Positions 23,478 through 34,025 of a stretch of DNA of 64,000 bases are shown in pieces; the first letter of the stretch is position 1; each line of letters opens with the position of its first letter. The stretch covers positions 1,116,001-1,180,000 of the forward strand of contig NW_026577902.1 of the NCBI RefSeq assembly GCF_029407905.1, read 5' to 3'. The stretch comes from Bubalus kerabau (Eukaryota; Chordata; Mammalia; Artiodactyla; Bovidae). Both the position numbers and the translations under genes were made by a program. The notes beneath the pieces were generated by a model. That model worked only from the letters and a program-made list of their open reading frames with translations, ran no database searches and was not told the DNA's origin.

Positions 23478-26400
23478 ATGGCAATGGGATCATACTTATC
23501 AGTAATTACCTTAAACGTAAATGGGTTGAATGCTCCAACCAAAAGACAAAGACTGGCTGAATGGATACAAAAAAAAGACCCCTACATATGTTGTCTACAA
23601 GAGACCCACCTCAAAACAGGGGATACATACAGACTGAAAGTGAAGGGCTGGAAAAAGATTTTCCATGCAAATAGGGACCAAAAGAAAGCAGGAGTAGCGA
23701 TACTCATATCAGATAAAATAGACTTTAAAACAAAGGCTGTGAAAAGAGACAAAGAAGGTCACTACATAATGATCAAAGGATCAATCCAAGAAGACGATAT
23801 AACAATTATAAATATATATGCACCCAACGTGGGAGCACCACAGTATGTAAGACAAATGCTAACAAGTATGAAAGGAGAAATTAACACTAACACAATAATA
23901 GTTGGAGATTTTAATACCCCACTCACACCTATGGATAGATCAACTAAACAGAAATTTAACAAGGAAACACAAACTTTAAATGATACAATAGACCAGTTAG
24001 ACCTAATTGATATCTATAGGACAATTCATCCCAAAACAATGAATTTCAACTTTTTCTAAAGTGCACATGGAACCTTCTCCAGGATAGATCACATCCTGGG
24101 CCATAAAGCTAGCATTGGTAAATTCGAAAAAATAGAAATCATTCCAAGCATCTTTTCTGACCACAATGCAGTAAGATTAGATCTCAATTACAGGAGAAAA
24201 ACTATTAAAAATTCCAACATATGGAGGCTGAACAACACGCTGCTGAATAACCAACAAATCACAGAAGAAATCAAAAAAGAAATCAAAATTTGCATAGAAA
24301 CGGATGAAAATGAAAACACAACAACCCAAAACTTGTGGGACACGGTAAAAGCAGTCCTAAGGGGAAAGTTCATAGCAATACAGGCACACCTCAAGAAACA
24401 AGAAAAAAGTCAAATAAATAAACTAACTCTACACCTAAAGCAACTAGAAAAGGAAGAAATGAAGAACCCCAGGGTTAGTAGAAGGAAAGAAATCTTAAAA
24501 ATTAGAGCAGAAATAAATGCAAAAGAAACAAAAGAGACCATAGCAAAAATCAACAAAACCAAAAGCTGGTTCTTTGAAACGATAAATAAAATTGACAAAC
24601 CATTAGCCAGACTCATCAAGAAACAAAGGGAGAAAAATCAAATCAATAAAATTAGAAATGAAAATGGAGAGATCACAACAGAAAACACAGAAATACAAAG
24701 GATCATAAGAGACTACTATCAACAATTGTATGCCAATAAAATGGACAACGTGGAAGAAATGGACAAATTCTTAGAAAAGTACAACTTTCCAAAACTGGAC
24801 CAGGGAAGAAATAGAAAATCTTAACAGACCCATCACAAGCACGGAAATGGAAACTGTAACCAAAAATCTTCCAGCCAACAAAAGCCCAGGTCCAGACGGC
24901 TTCACAGCTGAATTCTACGAAAAATTTAGAGAAGAGCTAACACCTATCCTGCTCAAACTCTTCCAGAAAATTGCAGAGGAAGGTAAACTTCCAAACTCAT
25001 TCTATGAGGCCACCATCAGCCTAATACCAAAACCTGACAAAGATCCCACAAAAAAAGAAAACTACAGGCCAATATCACTGATGACATAGATGCAAAAATC
25101 CTTAACAAAATTCTAGCAATCAGAATCCAACAACACATTAAAAAGATCATACACCATGACCAAGTGGGCTTTATCCCAGGGATGCAAGGATTCTTCAATA
25201 TCCGCAAATCAATCAATGTAATACACCACCTTAACAAATTGAAAAATAAAAACCATATGATTTTCTCAATAGATGCAGAGAAAGCCTTTGACAAAATTCA
25301 ACATCCATTTATGATAAAAACTCTCCAGAAAGCAGGAATAGAAGGAACATACCTCAACATAATAAAAGCTATATATGACAAACCCACAGCAAACATTATC
25401 CTCAATGGTGAAAAATTGAAAGCATTTCCTCTAAAGTCAGGAACTAGACAAGGGTGCCCACTTTCACCATTACTATTCAACATAGCTTTGGAAGTTTTGG
25501 CCACAGCAATCAGAGCAGAAAAAGAAACAAAAGGAATCCAAATTGGAAAAGAAGAAGTAAAACTCTCACTGTTTGCAGATGACATGATCCTCTACATAGA
25601 AAACCCTAAAGACTCCACCAGAAAATCACTAGAACTAGTCAATGACTATAGTAAAGTTGCAGGATATAAAATCAACACACAGAAATCCCTTGCATTCCTA
25701 TACACTAATAATGAGAAAACAGAAAGAGAAATTAAGGAAACAATTTCATTCACCATTGCAACGGAAAGAATAAAATACTTAGGAATATACCTACCTAAAG
25801 AAACTAAAGACCTATATATAGAAAACTATAAAACACTGGTGAAAGAAATCAAAGAGGACACTAATAGGTGGAGAAATATACCATGTTCATGGATTGGAAG
25901 AATCAATATAGTGAAAATGAGTATACTACCCAAGGCAATTTATAGATTCAACGCAATCCCTATCAAGCTACCAACAGTATTCTTCACAGAGCTAGAACAA
26001 ATAATTTCACAATTTGTATGGAAATACAAAAAACCTCGAATAGCCAAAGCGATCTTGAGAAAGAAGAATGGAACTGGAGGAAACAACCTACCTGATTTCA
26101 GGCTCCACTACAAAGCCACAGTTATCAAGACAGTATGGTACTGGCACAAAGACAGAAATATAGATTAGTGGAACAAAATAGAAAGCCCAGAGATAAATCC
26201 ACACACATATGGACACCTTATCTTTGACAAAGGAGGCAAAAATATACAATGGATTAAAGACAATCTCTTTAACAAGTGGTGCTGGGAAATCTGGTCAACC
26301 ACTTGTAAAAGAATGAAACTAGAACACTTTCTAACACAATACACAAAAATAAACTCAAAATGGATTAAAGATCTAAACGTAAGACCAGAAACTATAAAAC

Positions 26401-27436
26401 TCCTAGAGGAGAACATAGGCAAAACACTCTCTGAAATACATCACAGCAGGATCCTCTATGACCCACCTCCCAGAATATTGGAAATAAAAACAAAAATAAA
26501 CAAATGGGGCCTAATTAACCTTAAAAGCTTCTGCACATCAAAGCAAACTATTAGCAAGGTGAAAAGACAGCCTTCGGAATGGGAGAAAATAATAGGAAAT
26601 GAAGCAACTGACAAACAACTAATCTCAAAAATATACAAGCAACACCTACAGCTCAACTCCAGAAAAATAAATGACCCAATCAAAAAATGGGCCAAAGAAC
26701 TAAATAGACATTTCTCCAAAGAAGACATACAGATGGCTAACAAACACATGAAAAGATGCTCAAAATCACTCATTATCATAGAAATGCAAATCAAAACCAC
26801 TATGAGGTACCATTTCACGCCAGTCAGAATGGCTGCAATCCAAAAGTCTACAAATAATAAATGCTGGAGAGGGTGTGGAGAAAAGGGAACCCTCTTACAC
26901 TGTTGGTGGGAATGCAAACTAGTACAGCCACTATGGAGAACAGTGTGGAGATTCCTTAAACAACTGGAAATAGAACTGCCTTATGATCCAGCAATCCCAC
27001 TGCTGGGCATACACACTGAGGAAACCAGAAGGGAAAGAGACACGTGTACCCCAATGTTCATCGCAGCACTGTTTCTAATAGCCAGGACATGGAAGCAACC
27101 TAGATGTCCATCAGCAGATGAATGGATAAGAAAGCTGTGGTACATATACACAATGGAGTATTACTCCGCCATTAAAAAGAATAGAATGAATCAGTTCTAA
27201 TGAGGTGGATGAAACTGCAGCCTATTATACAGAGTGAAGTAAGCCAGAAAGAAAAACACCAATACAGTATACTAACGCATATATATGGAACTTTGAAAGA
27301 CGGTAACAATAACCCTGAGTACGAGACAGCAAAAGAGACACTGATGTATAGAAGAGTCTTATGGACTCTGTGGGAGAGGCAGAAGGTGGGAAGATTTGGG
27401 AGAATGGCATTGAAATATGTAAAATATCATGTATGA
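23478..27436 (+). pseudogene. L1 ORF2 (endonuclease/reverse transcriptase) pseudogene, copy A
   Basis: ORF2 nicks target DNA and copies L1 RNA by target-primed reverse transcription. The endonuclease starts at 23478 (NVNGLNAPTKRQRL, then CLQETHL and GDFN). The reverse transcriptase keeps its catalytic FADD at 25572-25583 and the SGTRQGCPLSPLLFN segment. The C-terminal Cys/His motif (C-x3-C-x7-H-x4-C) starts at 26862. Lesions: TAA at 24057, an extra base near 24802, a missing base near 25085, TAG at 26166, and a frame change near 27200. The usual stop after HIYG is lost, so the last frame reads on to 27436; the ancestral end was probably near 27295. All these frame breaks are shared with copy B. 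Confidence 0.92.
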
Positions 27437-27643
27437 AACGAGTTGCCAGTCCAGGTTTGATGGATGACACTGGATGCTTGGGGCTAGTGCTCTGGGACGA
27501 CCCAGAGGGATGCTATGGGGGGGAGGAGGGAGGAGGGTTCAGGATGGGGAGCACATGTATACCTGAGGCGGATTCATTTTGATATTTGGAAAAACTAATA
27601 CAATTATGTAAAGTTTAAAAATAAAATAAAATTAAAAAAAAAA
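27437..27643 (+). other. L1 3' UTR and A-tail, copy A
   Basis: Short 3' end with a G-rich stretch (GGGGGGGAGGAGG near 27519), then an AT-rich segment with AATAAAATAAAATT and a terminal run of A at 27634-27643. The G-rich 3' UTR and tail are standard for mammalian L1. Confidence 0.85.
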
Positions 27644-27649
27644 TCCACA
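27644..27649 (+). repeat. L1 target-site duplication, right (copy A)
   Basis: TCCACA, matching 19471-19476. The satellite resumes exactly where it was interrupted (AGGAGGCTTGACTCCC). Confidence 0.75.
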
Positions 27650-27985
27650 GGAGGCTTGACTCCCTTTAGGCCACTCAGTGGTCTCCAAGAAATACCCGTC
27701 GGGACTCGAGAGCAGAGCAGAGTCCTTTCCTTCCTCTCGAGATAAGGCCTGACTCCTCGGGTGCGTCTAAAATGCAACCCCGAGATCTCTGTCGCCCCTG
27801 GAGAGGAACATTAGGTCCCGGACACAAGCTTAGATGAGGTCTCTTTTGCCCTGAAGTGACTCGAGAGCAATCCCTAGCTCTCTCTCGCAACTCTAATGGA
27901 AGATTGGAATTCCCTGGGCCAACACAAGAGGGAGCCTGAATTCCCCATCATAACTCGAGAATCCCGCCGAAACTCGAGAAAAACC

Positions 27986-29405
27986 ACATGGTTACCCCGT
28001 CATCGCAAGATGAGGCCCTTGCCCGCTACAGCGTCTAAAGAGAAGTCCCAGGTTTCTTCTTGAAGTGTTTTCACACTTCAAGTGTGAAAACTTGGCACCC
28101 TTGATGCGATTCCAAAAGTTCCCCAACACCCTGGTCTCTCTCGAGGGGAACACCGAGGTTCCCGGTATGACTTCATCTGAGCCACTTCTCCCCTCCTGAT
28201 TGCGACTGGAGGGTCGACTCCCGTGCTTTGTCTGGAAGGGGTTCCCAACCTTCCCGGCGCACCTCAGGATGAGGCCGGTCTAACGAGAATATTTGAGACG
28301 TAGCTTCATGGGTGGTAACACATGCTGAAAGACCCCGATTCCCCGGTCCGCTCTTGATAAGAACCCGATGCCCGGACACCTCTTCAAAGGCAACCCTGTG
28401 GAAGAAGGCACAACACGAAGGGGCACTGACACCCTCGTGCATCGTCCGGAAAAACCCACAGATTCCAAACACAGTTCGACAAGTTGCCTGTCACCCCGTG
28501 AATAACTCGAGAGGCAAGCGGAGTTCCATTCCTCCTTAAAAGACGAGGCCTGACTCTCCTGTCCCAACTCTGCAGGGACCCTGCGATCAGAGTCAGAAAT
28601 GGAGACGAACCCTGAGGTTCCTGCCTCCACTCGAGATGAGGCCCTCTTCTATTGCACCAAACCCAGTGGAGTCCCGAGAGGGTCCTCCCAACTCCAGGGT
28701 ATCCTTGACTTCTCAGAGGCACACTTAGAAGCTCCCTGAGGCCACCGGCACTAGTCGAGGGAACCCAGGGTTTACTGCCGTGGCCCAAGAAACACCTTGA
28801 AAGTCCTTCTTTAACGGTTCTTGAGGCCCGATACACGTTCCATGACTCTAGAGCAATGACGCGCTCCCCCTCACAATGCGCATGGAGACCTGACTTCCCA
28901 AGCGCCACATGAGAGGCTCCCTGAGCTCCCCGTAGTACCTCATGAGAAACCCCACACTGGCGCTGCAGCTCGAGAAAACCCACGAGACGCCCCCTTCATC
29001 GCGAGATGATGGCCTTCTTTTCCTGCATGGCCTGGAGAGCAATCACGAGTCCTCTCTCCAAACTCCACAGGAGGCTTGACTCCCTTTAGGCCACTCAGTG
29101 GGCTCCAAGAGATACCCGTCGCAACTCGAGAGGAGAGTGGAGTCCTTCGCTTCCCCTCGAGACAAGGACTGACTCCCCGGGTGCATCAGGAAAGCAACCC
29201 CGAGATCCCTGTCCCCCCTGGAGACGAACATTATGTCCTGGACACAAGCCTAGATAAGGTCTCTTTTGCCCTGCAGTAACTCAAGCGCAATCCCTAGCTC
29301 TCCCTCGAAACTCGAATGGAAGACTGGACTTCCCTGGGCCAACACAAGAGGAAGCCTGAATTTCCTGACCTAACTCGAGAATCCCGCCACAACTCGAGAA
29401 AAACG
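27986..29405. repeat. Satellite monomer 14 with inverted-repeat mutation
   Basis: 1,420 bp. The landmark is CACATGG (CpG loss). Carries a local inverted duplication at 28067-28091. Pairs with 63285-64000, which has the same change. Confidence 0.88.
28067..28091. repeat. Perfect 12-bp-arm palindrome (quasi-palindrome mutation)
   Basis: GTTTTCACACTT (28067-28078), one C, then AAGTGTGAAAAC (28080-28091). Most monomers read CTTGAAGTGCGAAACGG here, so the extra bases are an inverted copy of the local CTTGAAGTGTGAAAAC. Also present at 63366-63390. Confidence 0.9.
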
Positions 29406-30055
29406 ACATGGTTAACCCGTCACCACAAGATGAGGCCCTTGCCAGCTACAGCGTCTCAAGAGAAGTCTCACGTTCCGTCTTGAAGTTTGAAACGGTACTT
29501 AGCACCTTTGATGTGACTCCAAAAGTTCCCCGACATCCCAGTTTTACTCGAGGGGAACATCGAGGTTCCCGGCACCACTTCATCTGAGCCCCTTCTCCCC
29601 TCCTGATCGGGACAAGAGGGTCGATTCACTTGCTTTGTCTGAAAGGGTTACCGACCTTCCTGGTGCACCTCAGGTTGAGGTCCGTCTCAAGAAGAAATTC
29701 GAGACGTAGGCTTGTGGGTGGTGCCACATGCCAAAAGACACTGATTTCCTGGTCTGCTCTTGATAAGAATCTGAAGGCTGGATACCTCTTCGAAGGCAAC
29801 CCTGTGTATGAAGGCAAAAAACGAAGGGGAACTGACACCCCCATGCATCGTCCGGATAAAACCGCAGGTTCCACACACAGCTCGACAAGTGGCCTGTTAT
29901 CCGGTGAACAACTCGAGAGTCCAGTGGAGTTCCATTCCTCCACACAAGACGAGGCCTGACTCTCCTGTCCTAACTCTGTAGGGACTCTGTGTTCAGAGTC
30001 AGAAATGGAGAGCAACCCTGAGGTTCCTGCTTCAAATCGAGATGAGGCCTTTTTC
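29406..30055. repeat. Satellite monomer 15, left part (split by retrovirus)
   Basis: 650 bp before the retrovirus. With 36940-37698 (759 bp) it rebuilds a 1,409-bp monomer, so the insertion was clean. Confidence 0.88.
30050..30055 (-). repeat. Retroviral target-site duplication, left
   Basis: TTTTTC before the LTR pairs imperfectly with ATCTTC at 36940-36945. The undisturbed satellite word is CTCTTC, so both sides differ from it by one or two substitutions. A 6-bp duplication suits class II retroviruses. Confidence 0.55.
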
Positions 30056-31349
30056 TGACAAGGTCCAGCCTCGGCTGGTCCAGGGTTTTCGAAGGGGAGA
30101 CAGAGTAGGCGACCTATTGATTTATTTATCGAAGATATAAAGAGTAATAGAATGAGGATAGCTCAGTAGGAAAATTTAGTGGAGAAAAGAAGCTGAGTAG
30201 CTTGGTTTATGCGGAAAATCAGTATAACCCGTGACACCAGGTTAGCTCTGACCACGGAGGCCGCAGGCTCCCTCTCGAATAGCGAAAAGTGCCCCACCTT
30301 AGACACCTTCTCAAGTGGTCTTCGAAGCCCAGGCAAATAAATGGTCGCAGAGGATATCCACGCTCCAGATGGACACTCATCTGAAAATTGAGGGGAAGAA
30401 TGACATTAGGAGACTAAGCGTTGGCAATCAAGGCCCGTAGCTTTATTTTCAACAGGGGTTTTTATACCCTAAGTTACACATAGAGGATAATGGGGATGCA
30501 AAGACAGCAGCCTTTGATCCTTATCAAAAACCAGAGTTTCTCTCCTGCAAATGTATCGTATACAAATGGTTTAGGTGATTTACATCATCTTCTAGCCAGA
30601 AGACCTATTAACATTTTATGACTCTTGACAAAGACTTATCAACCGTAAGACTTATTTTCTCTAAGAGTAATTATTTTAAGGTTTGGCCCCATCTTTCGAA
30701 GATAAAATTGCATTCCTATAGGGCAGATGTGTAATGGGCTTACAACAAAGGAAATAATTTATTACCTTAAGGGTCTAAAGTTAGTAACACCAAGGCCACT
30801 ACTTATTTCTTCTACATACCAACTATATTAATTAATACACATTCAAGGATACAATTCAGGGGACGTGGAAACTTGGCAACAAGCATTGGTTCATCAATTA
30901 AATCTTTTACTAGTTTTATTCTGACAGTTTCTAACTCTCTGAGAGGCTCTAAGCTATTTGAATATCTTAAGCTTCCCGTGCCTCTCGAGGCTCGGAGACT
31001 GTAAACAATTGTATGCATTGCTGTAGGAGTCCGGGTAAACTTGTCAGGCGAGTTAGAGAGCCATCTGACGTGTTTGGATTTAAACACTCCTAATTGCCCA
31101 GGAACTTTATTAATTGGAGCTGTAAGTTAGCTCTTGGACAGAGAGAGTGAGATGGTGGTGGGCGACAGCCCCCAGTAAAGTCAGAGGGGAGAGCACAAAG
31201 CAATAAAGTAGGCAGACTCTGGTTTTGGGGGGTAGATGCTCAAGAATATCCGGGAGGACTCCCGAGGCTCGATCCCGCCTTTGTGTATGCCCAGCCTCCT
31301 TCCTCATGACCTTTGTCACGAGTGGAGTGTCTCTCGCCGGCTCCCGGCA
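30056..31349 (-). repeat. 3' LTR of retrovirus
   Basis: 1,294 bp. Read on the - strand it starts TGCCGGGAGCC (31349) and ends at CA (30056). About 19 mismatches in ~313 aligned bases against the other LTR (30812-31125 versus 36390-36705), roughly 6%, which indicates an old insertion. The last codons of env run into its start. Confidence 0.9.
30442..30466 (-). promoter_or_regulatory. TATA box and poly(A) signal in 3' LTR
   Basis: On the - strand TATAAAA (30466-30460) is followed within 20 bp by AATAAA (30447-30442). This close TATA/poly(A) arrangement is known from betaretroviral LTRs, where the signal lies at or just before the start of R. Confidence 0.65.
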
Positions 31350-32056
31350 TCTCCCCGTTTTGTATTTCTTAAAACAGCCAGATGTAGCTCAGTCGCGAGC
31401 CTCTGAATACTCTGCCGAAGAATCCTGACAATACAAGGAAGAATGATTATGAGAAGCAGAATTAAAGCAGCCACCGCAGCATAGCTAAAGACATTAGACA
31501 GAATATTCTTTCCTGAGATGTAGTTAGGGAAAGTATGGAAGAAATCATTTGCTGTTCCAGCAGCAGTAAAATCTAATCGGGAGTGCTCCATGGTTGCTAT
31601 TTGATAGTGAAGTTTCCCTACGTCTCAACCAATGTCAGAGCTGTTCCAGATACCTGAAATATGGTTTTTAATCTTTTCCCATTCAAAATCTGTCTCATTT
31701 ACTTTCAGGGGTGTTCCACATATCCACCGATAGTCAGCATGACAAGACAATGCCATTTTCACCTTTAAAGCCTGCAATTCAGTCCCAATATGTATTACTG
31801 CTTCCTCTAGGGCGTCTACCCTCATTTCTAATTTTCTCTCTATAGCTTCCTGTGTTGCCAATGTTAAAGAAACATTTTTGGACATAGAATCAACATATTG
31901 AGCAGTATGTACTTGTTGAGTCAATGATATTGCTGCCACAGTAACAGAAGTGATTGCACTTATCAAAGCTGCTGTTCCCAAGATAAGTAAGACCACAAAC
32001 CATCGTGTTTGCATTAAATCCTGTAGTTGTTGTAATACAGCAAGACCATAATTCAA
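31316..32056 (-). pseudogene. env transmembrane (TM) subunit remnant
   Basis: Env TM anchors the viral glycoprotein and carries the fusion machinery. The - strand frame opens at 32056 and reads a hydrophobic fusion-peptide-like segment, a long heptad-repeat helix, a Cys-containing loop with a nearby potential N-glycosylation site, then a TGA at about 31625. The same frame continues from there through a strongly hydrophobic membrane span and a basic tail, ending at 31316 inside the 3' LTR. The surface subunit upstream is absent and replaced by unrelated sequence. One internal stop and no native start or SU, so it is a pseudogene. The TM part is the best-preserved coding piece of the element. 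Confidence 0.85.
31350..31361 (-). promoter_or_regulatory. Polypurine tract (plus-strand primer)
   Basis: On the - strand AAAACGGGGAGA abuts the LTR start TGCCGGG. A purine run directly before the 3' LTR is the retroviral plus-strand priming site and fixes the element's orientation. Confidence 0.8.
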
Positions 32057-32140
32057 TAAGTGGTTACATCATAAGATAAGGTGGATGTTGTAGCATTACA
32101 AAGGAGCAAACATTATATTGAGGGTTTAAACAAGATGAAC
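32057..32140 (-). other. Short junction stretch upstream of env TM
   Basis: About 84 bp of moderate AT content between the CpG-rich block and the readable TM frame. It may be decayed env sequence. No frame or motif is clear. Confidence 0.4.
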
Positions 32141-32516
32141 CAGGGAGCAGCTGTAGGCGTCAGCCCGGGGGAGCAGTGTCCCCAGCATCAGGAGGCAGAA
32201 CGCGAGCGGCAGGCTGTGGACCCAGGCGCCTATGGTGGGCGGAGGGGCAGGGTTCGTGGTTTAGGGCTAGCCGCCACCGCTTGGGCTCAGGGCGGTCCCC
32301 TCTCGCCGGTGGGGCCACGCTGGTCTGGACGGCACTCCGCGGGCGCGCTTTCCTCTCTGGCCCTCACTCGCTGCACAGACTTCTTTGCTCTAGGTCACGG
32401 GGTGCAGAGAGGTGGGTGCGAGGCACTGCTGGTGGCGCGGAGGCGAGAGCTGGCTGGGGGAGGGGGAGCGAGCGAGTGCGCGCGCCGCGAACCTGGTCTT
32501 TGGGGAATGTGACATG
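32141..32516 (-). other. CpG-rich non-retroviral insert, possible captured cellular 5' exon
   Basis: About 375 bp, far richer in G, C and CpG than the surrounding AT-rich provirus, sitting where env SU should be. On the - strand a GCCCACC context is followed by an ATA codon at 32233-32231. From there a frame of about 24 codons reads a short start, a Leu-rich hydrophobic core and a small-residue end near 32160, the layout of a secretory signal peptide. The sequence upstream of it resembles a GC-rich 5' UTR. I infer that a cellular transcript was captured. The source gene is not recognised. A + strand open frame here (32081-32512) looks like low-complexity read-through. Confidence 0.5.
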
Positions 32517-32694
32517 ACGAATTTGTCTGAGATCCAAACCGGAGAATCTGCATTCTGTAGAAATATACAAGCATACCCTCTCCCACAAGTTAGCAACACA
32601 TCTGGCCTTTTTCACTCTCCCGTAAGGAGGCCTTTTTACTTGACCAGGGGCCGAGTCGTAGCCTGTAATTCAGGCATCTAGTGTCTCATCATTG
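32517..32694 (-). other. Unassigned retroviral-like segment
   Basis: About 180 bp with an open - strand frame (part of 32364-32615) containing basic and Cys residues. It could be the 3' end of pol or the start of env, but I cannot match it with confidence. Confidence 0.35.
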
Positions 32695-33384
32695 TAGTCT
32701 GCCCCTCTGTGTTTACATTTAAGTGATTAATTACAATTGGAACATAACTTCACTATTTGTCTAGCTGTTTCCCTATGGATATGTTAATTTAGGTCTAATG
32801 TTTAGTTTAGGTCTCTGTATAAATTTAAGTAATAAATGTATAACCTCCTTATCTCATTTTGGTATACAGGTATACAGATATACCTAAATGCAAAATGCAT
32901 TTATATATGTATTTATATATGGCAACAAGTATAAAGTTATTGACATATAATATATATAAATCAATATACTTGAATTAATCTTTATAATTAATATATTAAT
33001 TAATATATATTACAACAATACAACACATACACAGCTAATACCAACCAACACAAACCAATATACTGTAATAATACATGTCACACATTTATAATTATACAGT
33101 ATATAGAACATATATCATCACAGCACATCAATCCATACCAATTAATATCAGCCACACACACATTATATTACTGCCATATATATTTAATTATACAGTAGAT
33201 ATATGTGTGTGTGTATATAGTATACATATTAATTTATATACAAATTAATTAAGTATAGATCTATAAATAGAATTAGGTATACCTTTATTATATTTTATTT
33301 ATACCCATACCTAATTAGGCAAACTGTAATTAGGCAAATACATTTATATTATGTATTTATAACAATATATAAAGTATTGTTAAA
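32695..33384. other. AT-rich non-coding stretch replacing pol
   Basis: About 690 bp of very AT-rich, partly TATA-like low-complexity sequence (for example TGTGTGTGTGTATATAGT near 33205). No frame, no reverse transcriptase or integrase motif. It starts where the protease remnant ends and occupies the place of the ~2.6-kb polymerase gene. Confidence 0.7.
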
Positions 33385-34025
33385 TGTACCACCTGTACAG
33401 CATCTCCACCCCACATACCACTTTCTCTAATCCCACCAACTCATTTTCAGTATTATGTGTTGGCCAGGAGCTGGGCCAGTCTTTCCCAGCAATGTTAAGA
33501 GACGTCTGTTCCTGTGTCTAATAGCCCTGGCGTTTTATTCTCTTGAATTGAAAGATCTTTTAAAGGCCTTGGAACTGTAATTTCCTGCACCCAAAAGGCT
33601 AGATCACTAGATCCAAATGTTTTGTGGCTCTTAGATTGAGAAGTCAAGTTTTTCCTTGTCTGATAGTAAGGTAAAAGTAAAAGCTGTGTTACTCTTTGAC
33701 CTTTATTAATTTGTACAGTTTTGATAGGCAGTGAGATCAAGACTTTAATTTCTCAATATCATCAGAATCTACTACACCATGCACCAGCGAAATTTCTTTT
33801 CTTTCTTTTTTTTTTTTAACTTTTTTTTAAAAGAAAGCGAGCTACGCCCCAGGACAAATCTTACAATGTCCTCAGATAGGGGGCCAGCCACTCCGGTTGG
33901 AATTGGAGTAAGCGGCACATCAGGGGTTAATATTGTTATTAAATCTCCTTGCCTTTTCGCTTTTCTCCTAGCCTGGGTGAGACCCCCCCTGAGGGAGTTT
34001 TCTCCAAGGAGCACACTCTGCATAT
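33385..34025 (-). pseudogene. dUTPase-protease (pro) remnant
   Basis: In class II retroviruses the pro frame encodes a dUTPase followed by the aspartic protease that matures Gag. On the - strand, 34023-33840 reads a dUTPase-like TGVAGPL...LGRSS motif. A run of A (33808-33830 region) then gives artificial lysines, and the frame is lost. 33740-33495 reads VKTVQINKGQRVTQLLLLP (dUTPase C-terminus) and then LLDTGTDVS, the protease active site (usual LDTGAD with A to T). After a further frame change, GKDWPSSWP-like protease sequence continues to ~33385. At least three frame breaks; non-functional. Confidence 0.82.

Larger units (their letters stand above)
19477..27643 (+). mobile_element. LINE-1 (bovine L1_BT-like), full length, inactive, copy A
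   Basis: 8,167-bp non-LTR retrotransposon on the + strand. It begins AGAGGAGCCAAGATTGC, the usual start of bovine L1, and ends in an A-rich tail. Parts in order: ~3.0-kb 5' UTR, ORF1, ORF2 (endonuclease, reverse transcriptase, Cys-rich C-terminus) and a short 3' UTR. The near-full length and intact 5' end show a complete reverse transcription event. Both reading frames are broken, so it cannot mobilise itself. The second copy, 54768-62942, arose by duplication of the surrounding block and not by a second insertion, because site and lesions are the same. Confidence 0.95.
275..30055. repeat. Higher-order repeat unit, copy A (partial at left)
   Basis: This ~30-kb stretch (satellite, L1, satellite) recurs as 36960-64000. 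Offsets step from 36688 at ~430, to 36697 after a 10-bp deletion in this copy near 585, to ~35298 after ~6.9 kb because copy B lacks one monomer, and stay at 35291-35306 from there to the right edge. Sampled divergence is about 1% in the L1 (8 amino-acid differences in 334 RT codons, 3 in 193 EN codons) and 0-3% in satellite. One ~4.1-kb block (10.73-14.83 kb) is not homologous between copies. The left limit is where similarity to copy B becomes ordinary monomer-level similarity. Confidence 0.88.
27650..30055. repeat. Satellite array between L1 and retrovirus
   Basis: Continuation of the ~1.4-kb array: end of monomer 13 (27650-27985), monomer 14 (27986-29405) and the left part of monomer 15 (29406-30055). 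The array phase is kept across the L1. No genes. Confidence 0.9.

Noticed and set aside
26456..26917. 153-codon - strand frame inside L1 ORF2
   Set aside because: Antisense shadow of the reverse transcriptase/C-terminal region, identical in position in the second L1.
1..30055. CRISPR-like or other programmed repeat array
   Set aside because: The repeat unit is ~1.4 kb with no short direct repeats separated by unique spacers, and the content is clearly mammalian.
32081..32512. 143-codon + strand frame in the CpG-rich insert
   Set aside because: Low-complexity Gly/Arg/Ala-rich translation of a CpG-rich stretch. The opposite strand gives the more meaningful leader-like reading.
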